Shown piece after piece: positions 47,694 through 59,679 of a DNA stretch of 64,000 bases (the stretch's first letter is position 1; the number at the start of each line of letters is the position of its first letter). The position numbers and the translations under genes are program-made. This DNA is from Aplidium turbinatum (taxonomy: Eukaryota; Chordata; Ascidiacea; Aplousobranchia; Polyclinidae). The stretch is from contig OU964923.1 in assembly GCA_918807975.1 (NCBI GenBank), forward strand, positions 27,137,235 through 27,201,234. The letters are read 5' to 3'. Below the pieces are notes generated by a model, which had not been told where the DNA came from, did not search any database, and saw only the letters and a list, made by a program, of their open reading frames with translations.

Positions 47694-48614
47694 GTAGGGG
47701 AAGGTCGGGACCCATGATCATGGTGGGAGCCATAATCCACCCCCGTTTTTTTAATATAAAGTACTCTTTTTGCATTTTTTGACGTCATTATATTTTTTAT
47801 GCTTGGATAACTTTCCCACAATCCTTTGGTCAAAATTGTACTAAAAATGAAGGTGCAAAGAGGATTTATAGGTTTTGGGTAAAAAAGTAAATTTTTTTGG
47901 CTGAATGTGTTTTAAAATAACTCATTTGTTATGCAAGAAATGTTCATGAACTTTTTTGTAGTGGTAGGGTGATGTATTTATGATGAGATTAAACTGAAAG
48001 TTTTTTTTCAGCTGTTGTTTTATTTCGGAACGATCAGGTAGGGAGCCTTGAGTCACCTTGTGTTGGGACCTACAAGCCATGACAAGTGCCTGTGGTAGTA
48101 GATGTTAAAGTGTCATATGACATCATTTTTTTGTTTTCACACCTTTCCATTAGGATATATCACAATTCTGACTGTTGTTTCGTTTGCAACTATTGATTAT
48201 GCTATTTCACATGAAAATTCTGACAACTCATCCCAAGGAATCATCTGAAAATTCTCCATCGCTTATTTCAAAATTTAAAGCTTGGAAGCTGGCTTGAAGA
48301 TTGATTTCACACATAAATAATACAACTATGTTGTAGAATTGTATTTTTGATATGGCGAAGTGATTTCTTTGCTAAAATACTACATTTTTTGGCTTATCGC
48401 TCCCCACATGTGGGGTGCGATAAGCCGCTTGGCGCGTGTTTATGTTTTAGAGCGTAAATTAAACATTCGTTGAAATAATAACTTGTGCTTTTGCTGTAGA
48501 GAAGGTAGCACTACAAGGCATTGCAAAGCCAATTTTTAGAGAAAAATATTGAGAAACGTAGAAGATATGCATCTAAAAGAAAAAAGTGGCTCGCAGGTCC
48601 CGACATTTCCCTAC
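47694..48614. repeat. Inverted-repeat element, 921 bp
   Basis: Ends gtaggggaaggtcgggacc and ggtcccgacatttccctac, inverted with one or two mismatches. A cttatcgctccccacatgtg / gtggggtgcgataag hairpin lies at 48393-48425. No clear target duplication. No ORF. Confidence 0.6.
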
Positions 48615-49857
48615 TCACTATTGTAATTAAACACTACGCACTCAAACAGCCAAATTAGTTAATTAAATTGACAAATTTCACTTTAATTGAGATAGGTTAT
48701 GAAGTTAAATGTGCCGTGAAAATGCCATCGGCGAAACAAAAGTCAGGAGCTTCAGATACATTTTCGAAGTTCTAGATTGCTGAAAGGCTACACCACACTG
48801 GGCTATAGTCTATAAACTTTTAAAAAAATAAATTATTGAATGCCTTCTGTGGTCGTAAATGATTTTTTTTTGAAACGGTAAGCTAACTGAAATTTTAAAC
48901 CAAACCTTCTACCTAACTTCAATTTATATTTGGTAAATTTGGTTAGGCTACATACCAAGGGTGCCGTCTTAATAAAAAAAAACATTATTGCTCCAAAAAA
49001 TTTTTTTAACTTTGTTCTACATTCGCTGCTGCATTGTCGGCATATTCTATGAGGTCTAACTATTTTTTTCTAGAAAATCTAAAGAATTGTTCACTCTTTG
49101 CTAAAATGATAAATCTTTCCCCACATTGAAAGATGTTACGGCCCTAAATGCTTTCTTGTCTTATTTTTACGCACCGTCACTAAACATAGGGGCCCACTAG
49201 TGGATTTGGGGGGCGAGATGGTGCTCACACGGCCCTGTATGTACAGATAGCCAGTTTTCTAGTTCGCTTATTCACAAATGAAACACACAATTGAGAAACA
49301 ATTTCAATGAAATAACAAAGTACAACAGTGCAAGCTGATGCCGCATATAGAAGTAGGGGGGTGTGTTATTTGACGAATTTCACGATGGCAACGTGGTACG
49401 GTGCTTAAAATATGTGGAGTAGTATCCAAATCCGGAATATGAAAACAATTATCATATTGGACCACCGTAACCCCCATGTACATGCCCCCTGAAAAGGGGG
49501 TATCCATAAATTCACCAAAATATGAGTTTTTAAGCCTTGTCACCAAACGACGTGTATTTTGACGGTATTTATGGTGCTCCTATAGGCGTTTTCGGAGTCT
49601 GTGAGTTCAAATATGGCATTAGAAATTACCTCCAAAAATCCAATATAATGGTAATCCAATATGGCGGCCAAAATGGCGCTTAGAATGGGTACTTTCGTAA
49701 AATTTAACCAAACATAGTCATGTAATATGTCGAATTATAGGTTTTCGGAGGCGTAGAATTCGAATTCATGATTATTTCAAACGAAAAATAAGCTGATAAC
49801 AACATATTTTTAAACTTATGACGTATATGTAATTTAGTAGGCTATAAAACACAGTAT

Positions 49858-50181
49858 TCAGCTCTTTGTTAGATTCATGCCGTCAAGAACAGAATTTAAA
49901 TCAGTCATCGTAACATCCGCTTTGCAACTCAAATTACTCAGGTAAGCTTTCAGATTGGCTCCATAAACAGAAGATGGCAACTTTTTATGGTCTTTCAATA
50001 AACAAAAAATGTCACTTTGTTTTGGAACTGAGAGTGCAGTGTCACGAGCGTATCTGATCTCGAGGCATAACCGCTTCTGTTTCTCAATCTCTGTTATATT
50101 ACTATTTAGAATCTCATCCACATCAAAGTCCTTTGTAAAAGGACCGCCTTGTTTTTTCAGTACCATGAGTATCATAAACAA
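49858..50181 (-). CDS. Transposon ORF 1 (unknown family)
   Basis: 107 codons, leftward. Gly-Pro-Phe-Thr-Lys near the start, then Lys-Arg-Leu-Cys-Leu-Glu-Ile-Arg-Tyr-Ala-Arg-Asp-Thr-Ala-Leu-Ser and Asp-Ile-Phe. It resembles small uncharacterised proteins I associate with invertebrate repeats. Part of the element 49354-52611. Confidence 0.5.
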   Translation of the reverse strand: MFMILMVLKKQGGPFTKDFDVDEILNSNITEIEKQKRLCLEIRYARDTALSVPKQSDIFCLLKDHKKLPSSVYGANLKAYLSNLSCKADVTMTDLNSVLDGMNLTKS

Positions 50182-50289
50182 TAAACTGTAGCAAGCCAGC
50201 CATCTTCAGTCTAGTGCATTGGATACCGCCAGACTTGTAACAAAGGACTTGCAGGACTGGTGAGCAAATACTGGCATTACCCTTAAATC

Positions 50290-51530
50290 GTGGCAAGCGA
50301 TAGAACAGATGATCCTTTCAGTTATTGAAGAATACAAACTAAGGAAAAGTAAGAGGAATAGGTTAACAGATACAGAGCCAAAAAAGGGGAGTTTTTGGCA
50401 AACACGAGGCAGACATTTTGGACTGGAGACAGAGCTTGGTAGAAGTTTTCTGCAACTGGCATGTAGACACCACATCCATGAGTTGATTGGGGGGCATCTT
50501 GCTCAATTGTGTATAGCCCAACCACATGATCCAATGAACAGCTGTTCAAGCAACTGGTAAACAATTGGAGCGAATTGAACCACAACAACTACACATTGAT
50601 CGAGGTGACTGCTCCATAAAGAGAGTTGACAGGCTATATGCATAACACCATCACCTTCCTTCAGACATGGATCGAGAACAGCACCAAGGAGACTCTTCAA
50701 CATGACTACCTGGAGGTGACAGAACTAACACTGCTGTTTCTTGGAGGGATCGTCCCTGCCAGTTGGAGATCCATCACCATCAAAGCGCCTGGGGCATTCC
50801 ACCATGCCCGTTGGATTAGCAAAACTTTGTACACGTTTAAGGTGGCACTCTTCCGATGCCAGCTTGGGAATGTATATGCACCCGAAGAATTGGAAGACAT
50901 CACCACTCACCAGTCTTGCTGTATTCTTGGCAATCTTTTACACAAAAGCGTAGTTAACGTGCAGGAGTGCTGCTGATGCACCATCGAGTGACCTGGTACT
51001 AATGAAGAACCCCCTCAAGGCAGAGGCCAGTATCAGCAAGGACCCAATGATGTGGCCTGCCAAATTTCTCTCCTTGTTCTGGCCAGACAGAAGCTACAAA
51101 ACCATATGTGGTATCTCTCAGAGAGATTGGTCTCTTTGGCAGTCTTCTTAGAACGAACATCATCTGACAAACAGACGATGAGAAATGCTATGCTGATTGC
51201 TGAGGTACCATAACGCGACAGACAGTACACAGACAAGAAAACAGGAGATGCCAGCCTCATCAATTGGACACAAAAGCCCTCAAAGACTTCATTGGACATG
51301 ACTCTTGGAGCATGTTTGAGCTCTTGAATATTGACTCCAGCTTTGTCAAGCTGCCCGTTGCACAATGGACCACCTCAGATAACTACCGTCATGGCAAGAA
51401 AGTTGTGGCCAACCTCCATGTTGTCAATGACGCAGCAAAGCGGGCACTAGGACTCGCCACAGATTTGAACACAAATAAAGCGTCCAAATGTGAAGAGCAG
51501 CTCGGCTCCAGGCACTATACAGAGTTGTGA
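50290..51530 (+). pseudogene. Transposon ORF 2, transposase-like remnant
   Basis: Rightward pieces in more than one frame: 50309-50560 with Leu-Ala-Cys-Arg-His-His-Ile-His-Glu-Leu, 50626-50976 with Ala-Pro-Gly-Ala-Phe-His-His-Ala-Arg-Trp-Ile, and 51264-51530. These motifs occur in a multi-copy family of uncharacterised invertebrate proteins that I believe are transposases. At least two frameshifts separate the pieces, so it is not functional here. Confidence 0.55.
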
Positions 51531-52713
51531 AAGGTGTCCGAGAGAAGCTGCATGGACTGGCAACGTCATCTGAGGTTGTGACAAAAAAGTCACTGGCCTC
51601 CGTTTTGTACAGTTGGGACTAATATGAATGTTTATTGTATGAGTTTGTATTGTGTACTGAAGTTACTTGGAAGTAATAGACTTCCATTGGTACATTTCGG
51701 GATAACTAATTTTCATTTTGTTCAATAATTGACCATAAATGTGAAGAAAACATGTTTTTTATTTTATTTTATTTAAAAGTGGAATTAATTGTTTCATAGA
51801 CCTCGTGTATTATATGTTCCATGCTCTTTGGCTGTCTTTTTTGCATATTTTGGTACCAAAATGAGCCCTGACAGTCATTCACAGCCTAAAAAATCACCAC
51901 TTTAGTCAAGTAGTTGTCTTGCCGGAAACGGTTGCTATGGTAACGGACTGTCTGACCGTAAGATGTCATTGAAAAATAAAAATTTTATCATGGGTTGGCT
52001 CCTGATACCCATTCACAACTTTTAGGTGACTTACAACTTCGTAGTATAAATTCTTAAAAATAACCCCTTTTTTTGGCCCAGCCTAATAAGAGGATATTGC
52101 AAAACACAATGCAAAATAACAAGCATAATTCATCAGTATGAACATATATAAATACTCAGGTATATTCATTGCACATGCCAGGAAAGAATAAGCCTACTTT
52201 TGGGATCAAATTCGTATTCTACGCCCTCGAAAACTTATAATTCGACATATCACACAACTATGTTTGGTCAAAATTTACAAAAGTACCCATTCCAAGCCTC
52301 ATTTTGGCCGCCATATTGAAATACCGCCATATTGAAAATTCTTAGGAATTTTCTAATGTCATATTTGAACACACAGACCCCGAAAAGCCACATATGAGTA
52401 AGATAAATACCACCAAAACGCAAGTATAGTGGGTGAAAAGGCCAACAATCTCATATTTTTTTGAAAATAGGGGTACCTTTTATTCAGGGGGCATGTACAT
52501 GGGGGTTAGGGGGATCGTATGTCGAATTTTCATAAATATTCTAGATTTTGATACTGCTCCACAAATTTTTAGCAGCGTACGGTATGAATCGACAATTAAC
52601 ACACCCCCCTAATAGAAGTGCCAGCCTTCATCCAAGTGGTGGCGAGAGAAGAGATAATAATCAATGATACACAGATATTACTATCTCATTTTTCTTACAC
52701 AAGCACAGTAGAC

Positions 52714-52993
52714 TCATTTGTCAACATTACTCAAATCTTGAGAGTTTTGGATTACAGGATCGATTGCTTCGGGTGAGGCCTCGATGTCATATTCAAGCTC
52801 CTCAATTTCATTGGATACTGTTACTTCGGTTTGAGCGTCAAGTTGAATATTTTCAGATTTCGAATCCGGTTCCGAAGATTTTGCTCTCCGCTTTTCATTC
52901 AGAGATTTTTCTCTTCGATTATCATGTTTGTATAAGCCAAGCAGTCTGCCGTCGGCTTCTAATAGAGTGGTGTCTTTAGTGGCCCCCAGAAAC
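52714..52993 (-). CDS. MRPS28: MRPS28 exon 4 with stop
   Basis: 280 nt from acceptor gcacag to TGA at 52714-52716. The Arg codon is completed across the intron, then Phe-Leu-Gly-Ala-Thr-Lys-Asp-Thr-Thr. An acidic tail follows. Confidence 0.9.
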
Positions 52994-55900
52994 CTGTGCA
53001 TTGTAAGATATCAGTAGTTCAACTTCAAACATACTGCCATGACATAGCTAAATTATGAAATGCACACGTTGCACAATCATTGTGAAATGCTATCGCTGCT
53101 GTGTCGCATTTGTATCAGGCAAGCTCTAGGTATTTTATTACTAATTCTGATCGGATGTTTTAACTAAATTTTAACAGGGGATAAAATGAGTACTATGTCA
53201 TTATGTTTTGTGTACTCACCATGCAGAGTTGACACTTCCGCGATTTTTCCGCGGAATTTAGCTAGTTTTGCTTGGGAGTTAAGGGAAAAATTCAGCAGTC
53301 GCAGGTTGCGGGTTTTTGGGTTAGTTAGCCTTTGAATTACGATACGCAGGACGCAAACCCAGAACAACCTTCCGACTTCTCAAATAGTAAAAAGCATTAA
53401 ATAAACGATTTTCAAGTGATCACGTAAATTGTCCTTCTACTTACCTAGCAGACAATTCAAAGTCTTGCAACTTCACAATCACTTTTGTTCCGCGTTGAAA
53501 TTTCTCACGGACTTCGGGATTTTGCGAATACGTATCCAAGTCACAAACACAGTGAAACTTTCCTCCAAAATCAACATAAACATTATTATCCTGAACCTGT
53601 TAGTAGAAAAATTAAAAGTGATGTTGCCCTGTGTTTTCAATATATCTTTCAAATTGTAAGCAATTTATATATGATAGCCTACTAAGCTTAAATTAGACAC
53701 GATAAAAATGCCAACAATTTGAAAAGTAGTCACAAAACTTTTCGGAGCACGTCTTGCAGGTGCAGACAGTTAGGTGCCTGCCAAATAGGTGCCCACACTG
53801 TGGTGTCAGGATATGTAGGTGCAGTGTACGGTCATTTAGGTGCTTTTCCCAGTAAAGTCCATTTCATTAGGTTCTTAATGGCAATACTGCAGTCAGAGGT
53901 GGGCCCCAACCCGGGGTTTCGGAAGTGGTTAATCCGGCCTAACATGATTAATGCTGTTGAATATTAAGCTTTTTCTGCAGGATTTATATCTTTTTTTTTA
54001 ATTTCAAATAGGCAAAAAACATTTAAAAAAATAAAATGAATGGGTCCCTGAATAGCTGTGTCCAGGGGTACTGGGGGAGGTTAATACGGCTCTTCTACCC
54101 TAGATCACTCCTAAACAATAAAAAGTTTGCACTACACAATCACAACAACGCTGAAAGAAACAACATTTTTAAGGGAGAGAGGAGGGCAATGGTCCATTTC
54201 AGATTATACCAGCTTGGCAGGAGGGGGCAACGGTTTTCACACAAAATATTATATTAAACAAAAAAATATGTAGTACAGTATTATTAATGCGCGTGTCAGA
54301 CATTTATTTGTCATTAGTCCAGGTTTGCGTCGACGAAAGATTTATCAATAAATTATTCAAGTTGCCGAATATGACTGAGTTCACTTCTAGTTAAGTCAAA
54401 TTAATGATAACTACACTGAACATCAGTAAAAACATACCGTACATTCAAGGGAGTGGTAAGCTTGAGTGAAGAGTTTAAGTTGGTTTTCCGTCAAAAACGC
54501 CGACTAGGTTTAAAACAATAAACCAAAGCCTTCCTTAAAGCCGGTGAAAAATTTAGTAGTTTAGTTACCAGCTAGTTATTTGCAACAAAGTACAATTGCG
54601 AAACAGTACCGCTTAAGTAAACTCGCACCATTATGCTTGCAACTTGTAGCCAAGATGCATAAGTCCTGTAGAGATTTAAAAAAATTGTCCTGTGAAGATG
54701 TGTTTATAGCAACAGTAATAGAACGTCCCGAGTAGAAGTAATTGCTAAAGTCGTCGTGTGAGCATCTGGGGCCGAGGGTCTATCCTTTTACCACCCCAGA
54801 TTCACAATGTTCCCGGGCTACACTGGAAGGCTACTAGGATAGGTAAAGATGGATTGCTAAAGTTAACAGATTAAACAAAGTTCCGTCTAGCTGCAACTTG
54901 TGTTCAGGATACATTGTAAACTTGTAATGTTATGTGGCGATGTGCTTATACCAAGAGTAGTATAGAGTTGTCTCGCACCTCATCTCCCCAAGACCTATCC
55001 GTCCAAGTAGAAGTAGGCTAATTATGTACTAAAGATAACAGATTGCACAAAGCTGCGCCTTTAAAGGCCTACTAAATAAAAATTTCAAACGGGAATTAAG
55101 CATTAAAATGCGTAAACTGAACATTCAATAATACATTTCAAGAAAAATTACCGAAAGAAAATTGTCTTCAATGGCGCTGGCAAGGCCCAAAGTCCAATGT
55201 TTCATTTATTTTCAAAATAACCAAAAGTGAAAACACTGCTCGAGAATACGTCACAAAAGACAGCAATAACAAACGCCACATTACCACATCTGATGTTTTG
55301 AGCAAACTGTCTGATGTTTTGATGTTGAAATCTGATGTTTTGATGTACATACATACATATTACATAACCTACAGTCAAATCGCCCGCAGTAACAATTATT
55401 GCGAGATCAGCTGATTGCTAGTCTCTAGTAACGCAGACTGTACACTGTACAGTCGCAAGCTTCGCTGCTCAAGCCCAGTCTTGTTTTGAAAGCTCTGACT
55501 AAAGCACGCGCGCAATGGTGGTCAGACCACAATGGGGCAAAATTTTATTGAAAATCGTTTTATGGTAGCATGTTAAACAGAAAGAACGTGGAAAATCGCC
55601 AAGTCAGGTTTTTCCTTTAGTATCCCTTTAAACCGGCAACTTTTATGGTACTTCAAGAGTACATTTCCTGTGGAGATCGGTATTAGGTAGCCTACTGCTC
55701 TAATTGTCCTGCATATAAGCTGACGTTGAATCTGAGCTCTGGATTTGTGCGCCGAAAAAAATTCTGATAAGTTCACTACATCAAAAAGCAAAGATTGATA
55801 TGGCAGCTTCGACAATTTCAACTTCAAATAATCGTCAAAAAATTGCTGCTGATGGCTTCATGTATACATTTGAAAGGACGAGTGTCGATAACACTAAGAA

Positions 55901-58032
55901 GTTATGGTGTTGTGTTGGTCGAAACGAGGGATGCAAAATACGACACATCATTCGTGTGGTAATGCAGGGCTGGGTTTTAGGATCGAAGAAACAATCATGC
56001 CTAAGCTGCACACAGGCGAACTCAAAGTAAGCTGGGGATGGACCACCCAACACTTTGAAAGTTAATCGACAGTTTGCGGAAAGTGCAAAAATCTCGCGAT
56101 CTGGAGTATGAGCAAATAGTTGCTGGATATGCACCACCAATAAAGCGTAAAGTACAAAGATGCAGACGAAAGTCTGTTAATCTTAGTAAATCGTTTCATC
56201 GGGAGAAGTGGCGGCTCACTCCTCCAAGAAACTCCTAATACAGAATATCTGTATTTTCGGTACGTTTTTGCGCATGAACGTAGTCATGCGCACAAATCGA
56301 AATGATCCCTTTCCCGTGTTTTAAGACGAACCAAGACCAGAAAAACTGTTTGCGGCTGTCTTGCAACATTATCAATGTGTTTTGGTACAGTAGTAAATAA
56401 TATTTAAACTTTAAATACCATAAACAAAAAGTGACGTCAATGCAATACAAGGCAACTTTATGCAAAAAAGTAATTTTCATGGGGGGTGGGTTGGACAAAA
56501 ATTTTAATTTTTTTTTAGGGGTCTTAGAGTGTCCTATTGCATCCTAACGTCAGGGCTAAAATTAACATTAACTCCGTCCTAGCTAAGCGAGTTCTTGGCT
56601 GTACTTGTATAGTCAGGCACGAGGCACTGCACACAGACATGTTTCACAGTGTATCAAATATTTCTGATAAATGAATATGAGCTAATTTGACACACCGAAA
56701 AGCACCTAAATGACCGGGCGCCACAGTGCGCCGCACTTAAATATCCTGACGCCACCAGTGCGCGCATCTATTTGCCAGGCACCCAACTGTCTGCTCCTAA
56801 AACATGTGGATCCAAACTTTTGGGTTCTAAAACCTCTAAATTTTTTTTTAGATTGACCTGGCGCTCCAACCATTCTGCTCTTAACTTGGAAAGTGTAGTA
56901 TTTTAAAAGTCGGGTCTGCTACTATTCGGTGAGTCCGATTCGGTGAGTTCCTAACCTCAAACCCTAACCCCAAAACCCTAACCCTAAAACGGCAATAATA
57001 ATTAGGCTACGGTAACCGATAATTTAAACAAAAAATTGAAAAAATCCCCCGTTAACGGATCGGACTCACCGAATCAGACTCACCGAATCGGACTCACCGA
57101 ATCGGACTCACCGAAACGGGCCATTCCGTTAAAAGTCAACCGTTAACTGATCAAGACTCAGCATAACTTCTTGTTCTATTTATATTTCACAAAGCATTTA
57201 AAACCTGTGTCTAATAGCAGAAGGTGTGGTGGGCTACTCAACATAATAAATAAAAGGCAAAACTTATTTCTAATATTGTAATGTTACTTCACCTGAAAAA
57301 TCTTTCCAGTTACATTAACATTCTTATGTTCTCCCATTTGAATAAAGGTTGAATTTCGAAGTAACGATGCAAATGACTTTTTCTGAAATAAAACCATATT
57401 TAAAAAGGTTAACTATTTTGATTTTCAACAAACTCAGCTGGTGCTGCATTGCAAGAGCTTTACAAATTCACATTCCAACTAAACGTTGAATAAATATCTA
57501 TAGCTTCTCAAGACAATAATTGGTACAAATAAAAATGGAGAAACTGGTATCTCCTACTGTTTGTTCCGGCTTCTCGTTAGGTAATTTGTATAATTAATTC
57601 ATCAAAACATTTTTGCCAACATAATGATCGCATCGCAAGGAGGTATCTTTTATTCGAATAGCAACCATTCATATGTGGTACTTTTAGAAATATAGTGTTG
57701 TCTTTGTGTTTGCTTAGATTCTTGAATTATATCTGCACCAGTACAAATACAATAAATGGACTACGCAGCATACTACCAAGCGAAACTGATAGAACAGCAT
57801 TATACTACTATGCAATTCTAGCGTGTTTATCATATATATACTCATAATTTAAATGAAACCGTACATGTATGAGCCATTGTTAACTTACTGTGTGTTGTTG
57901 CCGGTTTTTGTGAGTTTGTTCATCAGAAAAACATCTCAAAACTTGACATGGATAACTTACTCTGATTGCTTGTGTAGACCGTATGCCACAATTGATGGAC
58001 AGACAATTTTTTAATAGCTTTGAACTCAACAT
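52714..58032 (-). CDS. MRPS28: Mitochondrial small-subunit ribosomal protein S28 (bS1m), complete four-exon gene
   Basis: Exons in coding order: 58032-57889 (48 codons), 57382-57293 (30 codons), 53596-53445 and 52993-52714; 221 residues in all. The first exon encodes a basic, acid-free N-terminus typical of a mitochondrial presequence. The rest follows vertebrate MRPS28 segment by segment: Ser-Phe-Ala-Ser-Leu-Leu-Arg, Gln-Met-Gly, Gly-Lys-Ile-Phe, Tyr-Val-Asp-Phe-Gly-Gly-Lys-Phe-His-Cys-Val-Cys, Phe-Leu-Gly-Ala-Thr-Lys-Asp-Thr-Thr-Leu-Leu-Glu-Ala. The protein belongs to the mitoribosome small subunit (S1-like OB fold). The last exon adds about 60 Glu/Asp/Ser-rich residues, longer than the human tail. 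An in-frame ATG at 58077 would add 15 residues; I prefer 58032 because the resulting presequence is better. Confidence 0.9.
53445..53596 (-). CDS. MRPS28: MRPS28 exon 3
   Basis: 152 nt, phase 0 to 2, acceptor ctaacag, donor gtaagt. It encodes the Asp-Phe-Gly-Gly-Lys-Phe-His-Cys-Val-Cys core of the S1-like fold and Arg-Gly-Thr-Lys-Val. Confidence 0.9.
53750..56805 (+). mobile_element. Mutator-like element with FLYWCH finger in MRPS28 intron 2
   Basis: Inverted arms of about 100 bp (53754-53850, 56700-56800) share cagacagttaggtgcctg and ggtcatttaggtgctttt. Exact ends and target duplication could not be fixed. The FLYWCH ORF lies inside. Confidence 0.6.
55800..56030 (+). CDS. FLYWCH-type zinc finger fragment
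   Basis: 76 codons starting Met-Ala-Ala-Ser. The pattern Gly-Phe-Met-Tyr-Thr-Phe, then Leu-Trp-Cys-Cys, Gly-Cys-Lys-Ile-Arg-His-Ile matches the FLYWCH finger (aromatic, Trp-x-Cys, Cys, His) common at the N-terminus of MULE proteins. No MULE catalytic domain follows. The start codon is a guess. Confidence 0.55.
   Translation: MAASTISTSNNRQKIAADGFMYTFERTSVDNTKKLWCCVGRNEGCKIRHIIRVVMQGWVLGSKKQSCLSCTQANSK
56925..57125. repeat. TCGGTGAGTC inverted repeats around telomere-like sequence
   Basis: Two plus-sense copies of tcggtgagt at the left and four inverted copies (gactcaccgaat) at the right. Between them is a stretch rich in ccctaa (aaccctaacccc and ccctaaccctaaaac). Confidence 0.6.
57293..57382 (-). 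CDS. MRPS28: MRPS28 exon 2
   Basis: 90 nt, phase 0 to 0, acceptor tttcag, donor gtgaag. It encodes the Ser-Phe-Ala-Ser-Leu-Leu-Arg and Gln-Met-Gly region, well conserved with vertebrate MRPS28. Confidence 0.88.
57889..58032 (-). CDS. MRPS28: MRPS28 exon 1 (mitochondrial presequence)
   Basis: 144 nt, ending at a gtaagt donor in phase 0. The N-terminus Met-Leu-Ser-Ser-Lys-Leu-Leu-Lys continues with Arg, Lys, Ser and Cys and no acidic residue until residue 39. Confidence 0.75.
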
Positions 58033-58190
58033 TTTGTGCCGACAGTCTTTCTTGCCAGACTTTATAAGAGAACACAAATTCTTGAAGTATTTCTATGCCG
58101 TGGTACTTTTGTAATGTCTCTTACAAGAACAGTGTCGTTACCATAAGAGGAATACCTGAAGAAAAATGCATACACATTATGTGTATGCAT

Positions 58191-59087
58191 CAGGGTTGAG
58201 AAAAACCCGGGTTTTTTTAAAAAAGCCCAACCCGCCCGGGTTTTTTTAAAAAAACCCGGGTTTTTTTGGGTTTTATTGGTTTTTTTTAAAAAAGATGCAA
58301 AAAAAGGTAGATTCATGCTTATTTCACCTCAAAACTACTTTTTACGAGTGAAGTGCCTTTCACTCACAGTACATGCTTGCATAACTCAATAAAATAATGC
58401 ACTAGGGCTGTTGTTGCTTGAATGTTGCATCATCCATTAGTTTCAAGATCAAGTTGGATGTTGCATCATCCACTGATTTCTATACCAAGTTGATGCTACT
58501 GTGGTAGAAATCACATTATTGCATCATTTGTTTAGATTTGAAGGCAAGGAGCATTTATGCCATCATGTTTAAATATTTTTTATCATTTATATATGTATTA
58601 TATATAGTAATAGATGAGCAATTGAACGATTGCGTGGCCAATTAGGCAAATGCTCTGAAACAGCCATGCGTTAGAATCCAGAATGTGTAATTGGTAAATA
58701 GCCTCCTAAATTGCATTTCACATCATATATACAGACTACAGTAGAGTAGTACTTTCACCAATTTAACTATTAGGCCTTCTTGCATAAATGAGTTTTAGTG
58801 TAGTATACACAAAGTGACATTACTTGATTTTTGTGTACTGTGCAATATCCACTGCGTTTTCAGTTTATTCTTGGAAATTACTTCACAATCACATCCTTAA
58901 GTCCTAATTTAAAGTTTGTTGTAAGTACCTTGTAGTGTTTTTGTAAATTTTTTTAATTTTCCAATAAAAACTGGACAAATATGATGCTCTGGGTTTTTTT
59001 ATGGGTTTTTTTGGGGTTTTTTAAGTGGGTTTTATTAAAAAAACCCACCCGGGTTTTTTTGGGTCGGGTAAAATACCAACAACCCTG
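58191..59087. mobile_element. hAT-like element with cccgggttttttt ends
   Basis: Ends cagggttg and caaccctg, with arrays of cccgggttttttt and aaaaaaacccggg near both. The adjacent octamers gtatgcat and tacacatt do not match, so the target duplication is lost or the ends are shifted. No coding remnant. Confidence 0.5.
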
Positions 59088-59204
59088 TACACATTACACA
59101 CATACCGGTACATCAACTATTATCAATATTACAAAAAGAGTGCTGCTTGCTAAGCACAACGCCAAGAGCAAATGAAGTTATTGTTATCCAAAAAAATTAA
59201 CAGC

Positions 59205-59465
59205 GCGTTTCACCCTTGTGGGATCTTCCGACATTTTTATTCAACTAGAATACTGTAACTATAAATATTCTTTGGGGTAATTATTCGAGATTCTAGCCTA
59301 TTTGAACAAAGACCTTATGAAGATCCAACTTGAATCAATATCAGTTTTGCTGAGGACAGAGCCATGCTAATTTCTATCTACGCTTGTTTGATATTACCGA
59401 TTTCTCTTTAACATGTTTTTCAGCACTTTCTGACGATGCAGCCCGAGGGTGAAACAGGCTGTTAA
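59205..59465. repeat. MITE with gtgaaacaggctgt end
   Basis: Begins near gcgtttcacccttgtgggatc and ends gatgcagcccgagggtgaaacaggctgtt, a family shared with 1016-1190 and 15062. Confidence 0.45.
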
Positions 59466-59679
59466 GGTTACTTTAATAATAGTGCTTCAATCTACTTAGA
59501 AATAGGTTTATATCAGATAATAATGTGAGGTCTATCACCAATGTCACCTACATAGGTACAGCCTGTGGTGTACCACATGACTTGCCTCAAACATGTGAAA
59601 TGCCGAATACAGGCAACTGAGCATTGAGCAATCATGGATGGTTGTATACAAACGATAATTTTGAAGAGAATGCAACTTT

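Larger units (their letters stand above)
49354..52611. mobile_element. 3.26-kb DNA transposon with about 430-bp TIRs and divergent ORFs
   Basis: Ends taggggggtgtgtta and taacacaccccccta. Flanking atagaag at 49347-49353 and 52612-52618 is a perfect 7-bp duplication (8 bp if the terminal t is counted). The inverted arms are related over about 430 bp but clearly diverged. Inside are coding remnants on both strands. The superfamily is not recognised. Confidence 0.8.

Noticed and set aside
53164-53367. Minus-strand ORF with a good gtgagt donor between MRPS28 exons 3 and 4
   Set aside because: The phase does not fit exon 4, and exons 3 and 4 join directly with the conserved Ser-Ala-Arg-Phe-Leu-Gly. 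It is intronic.
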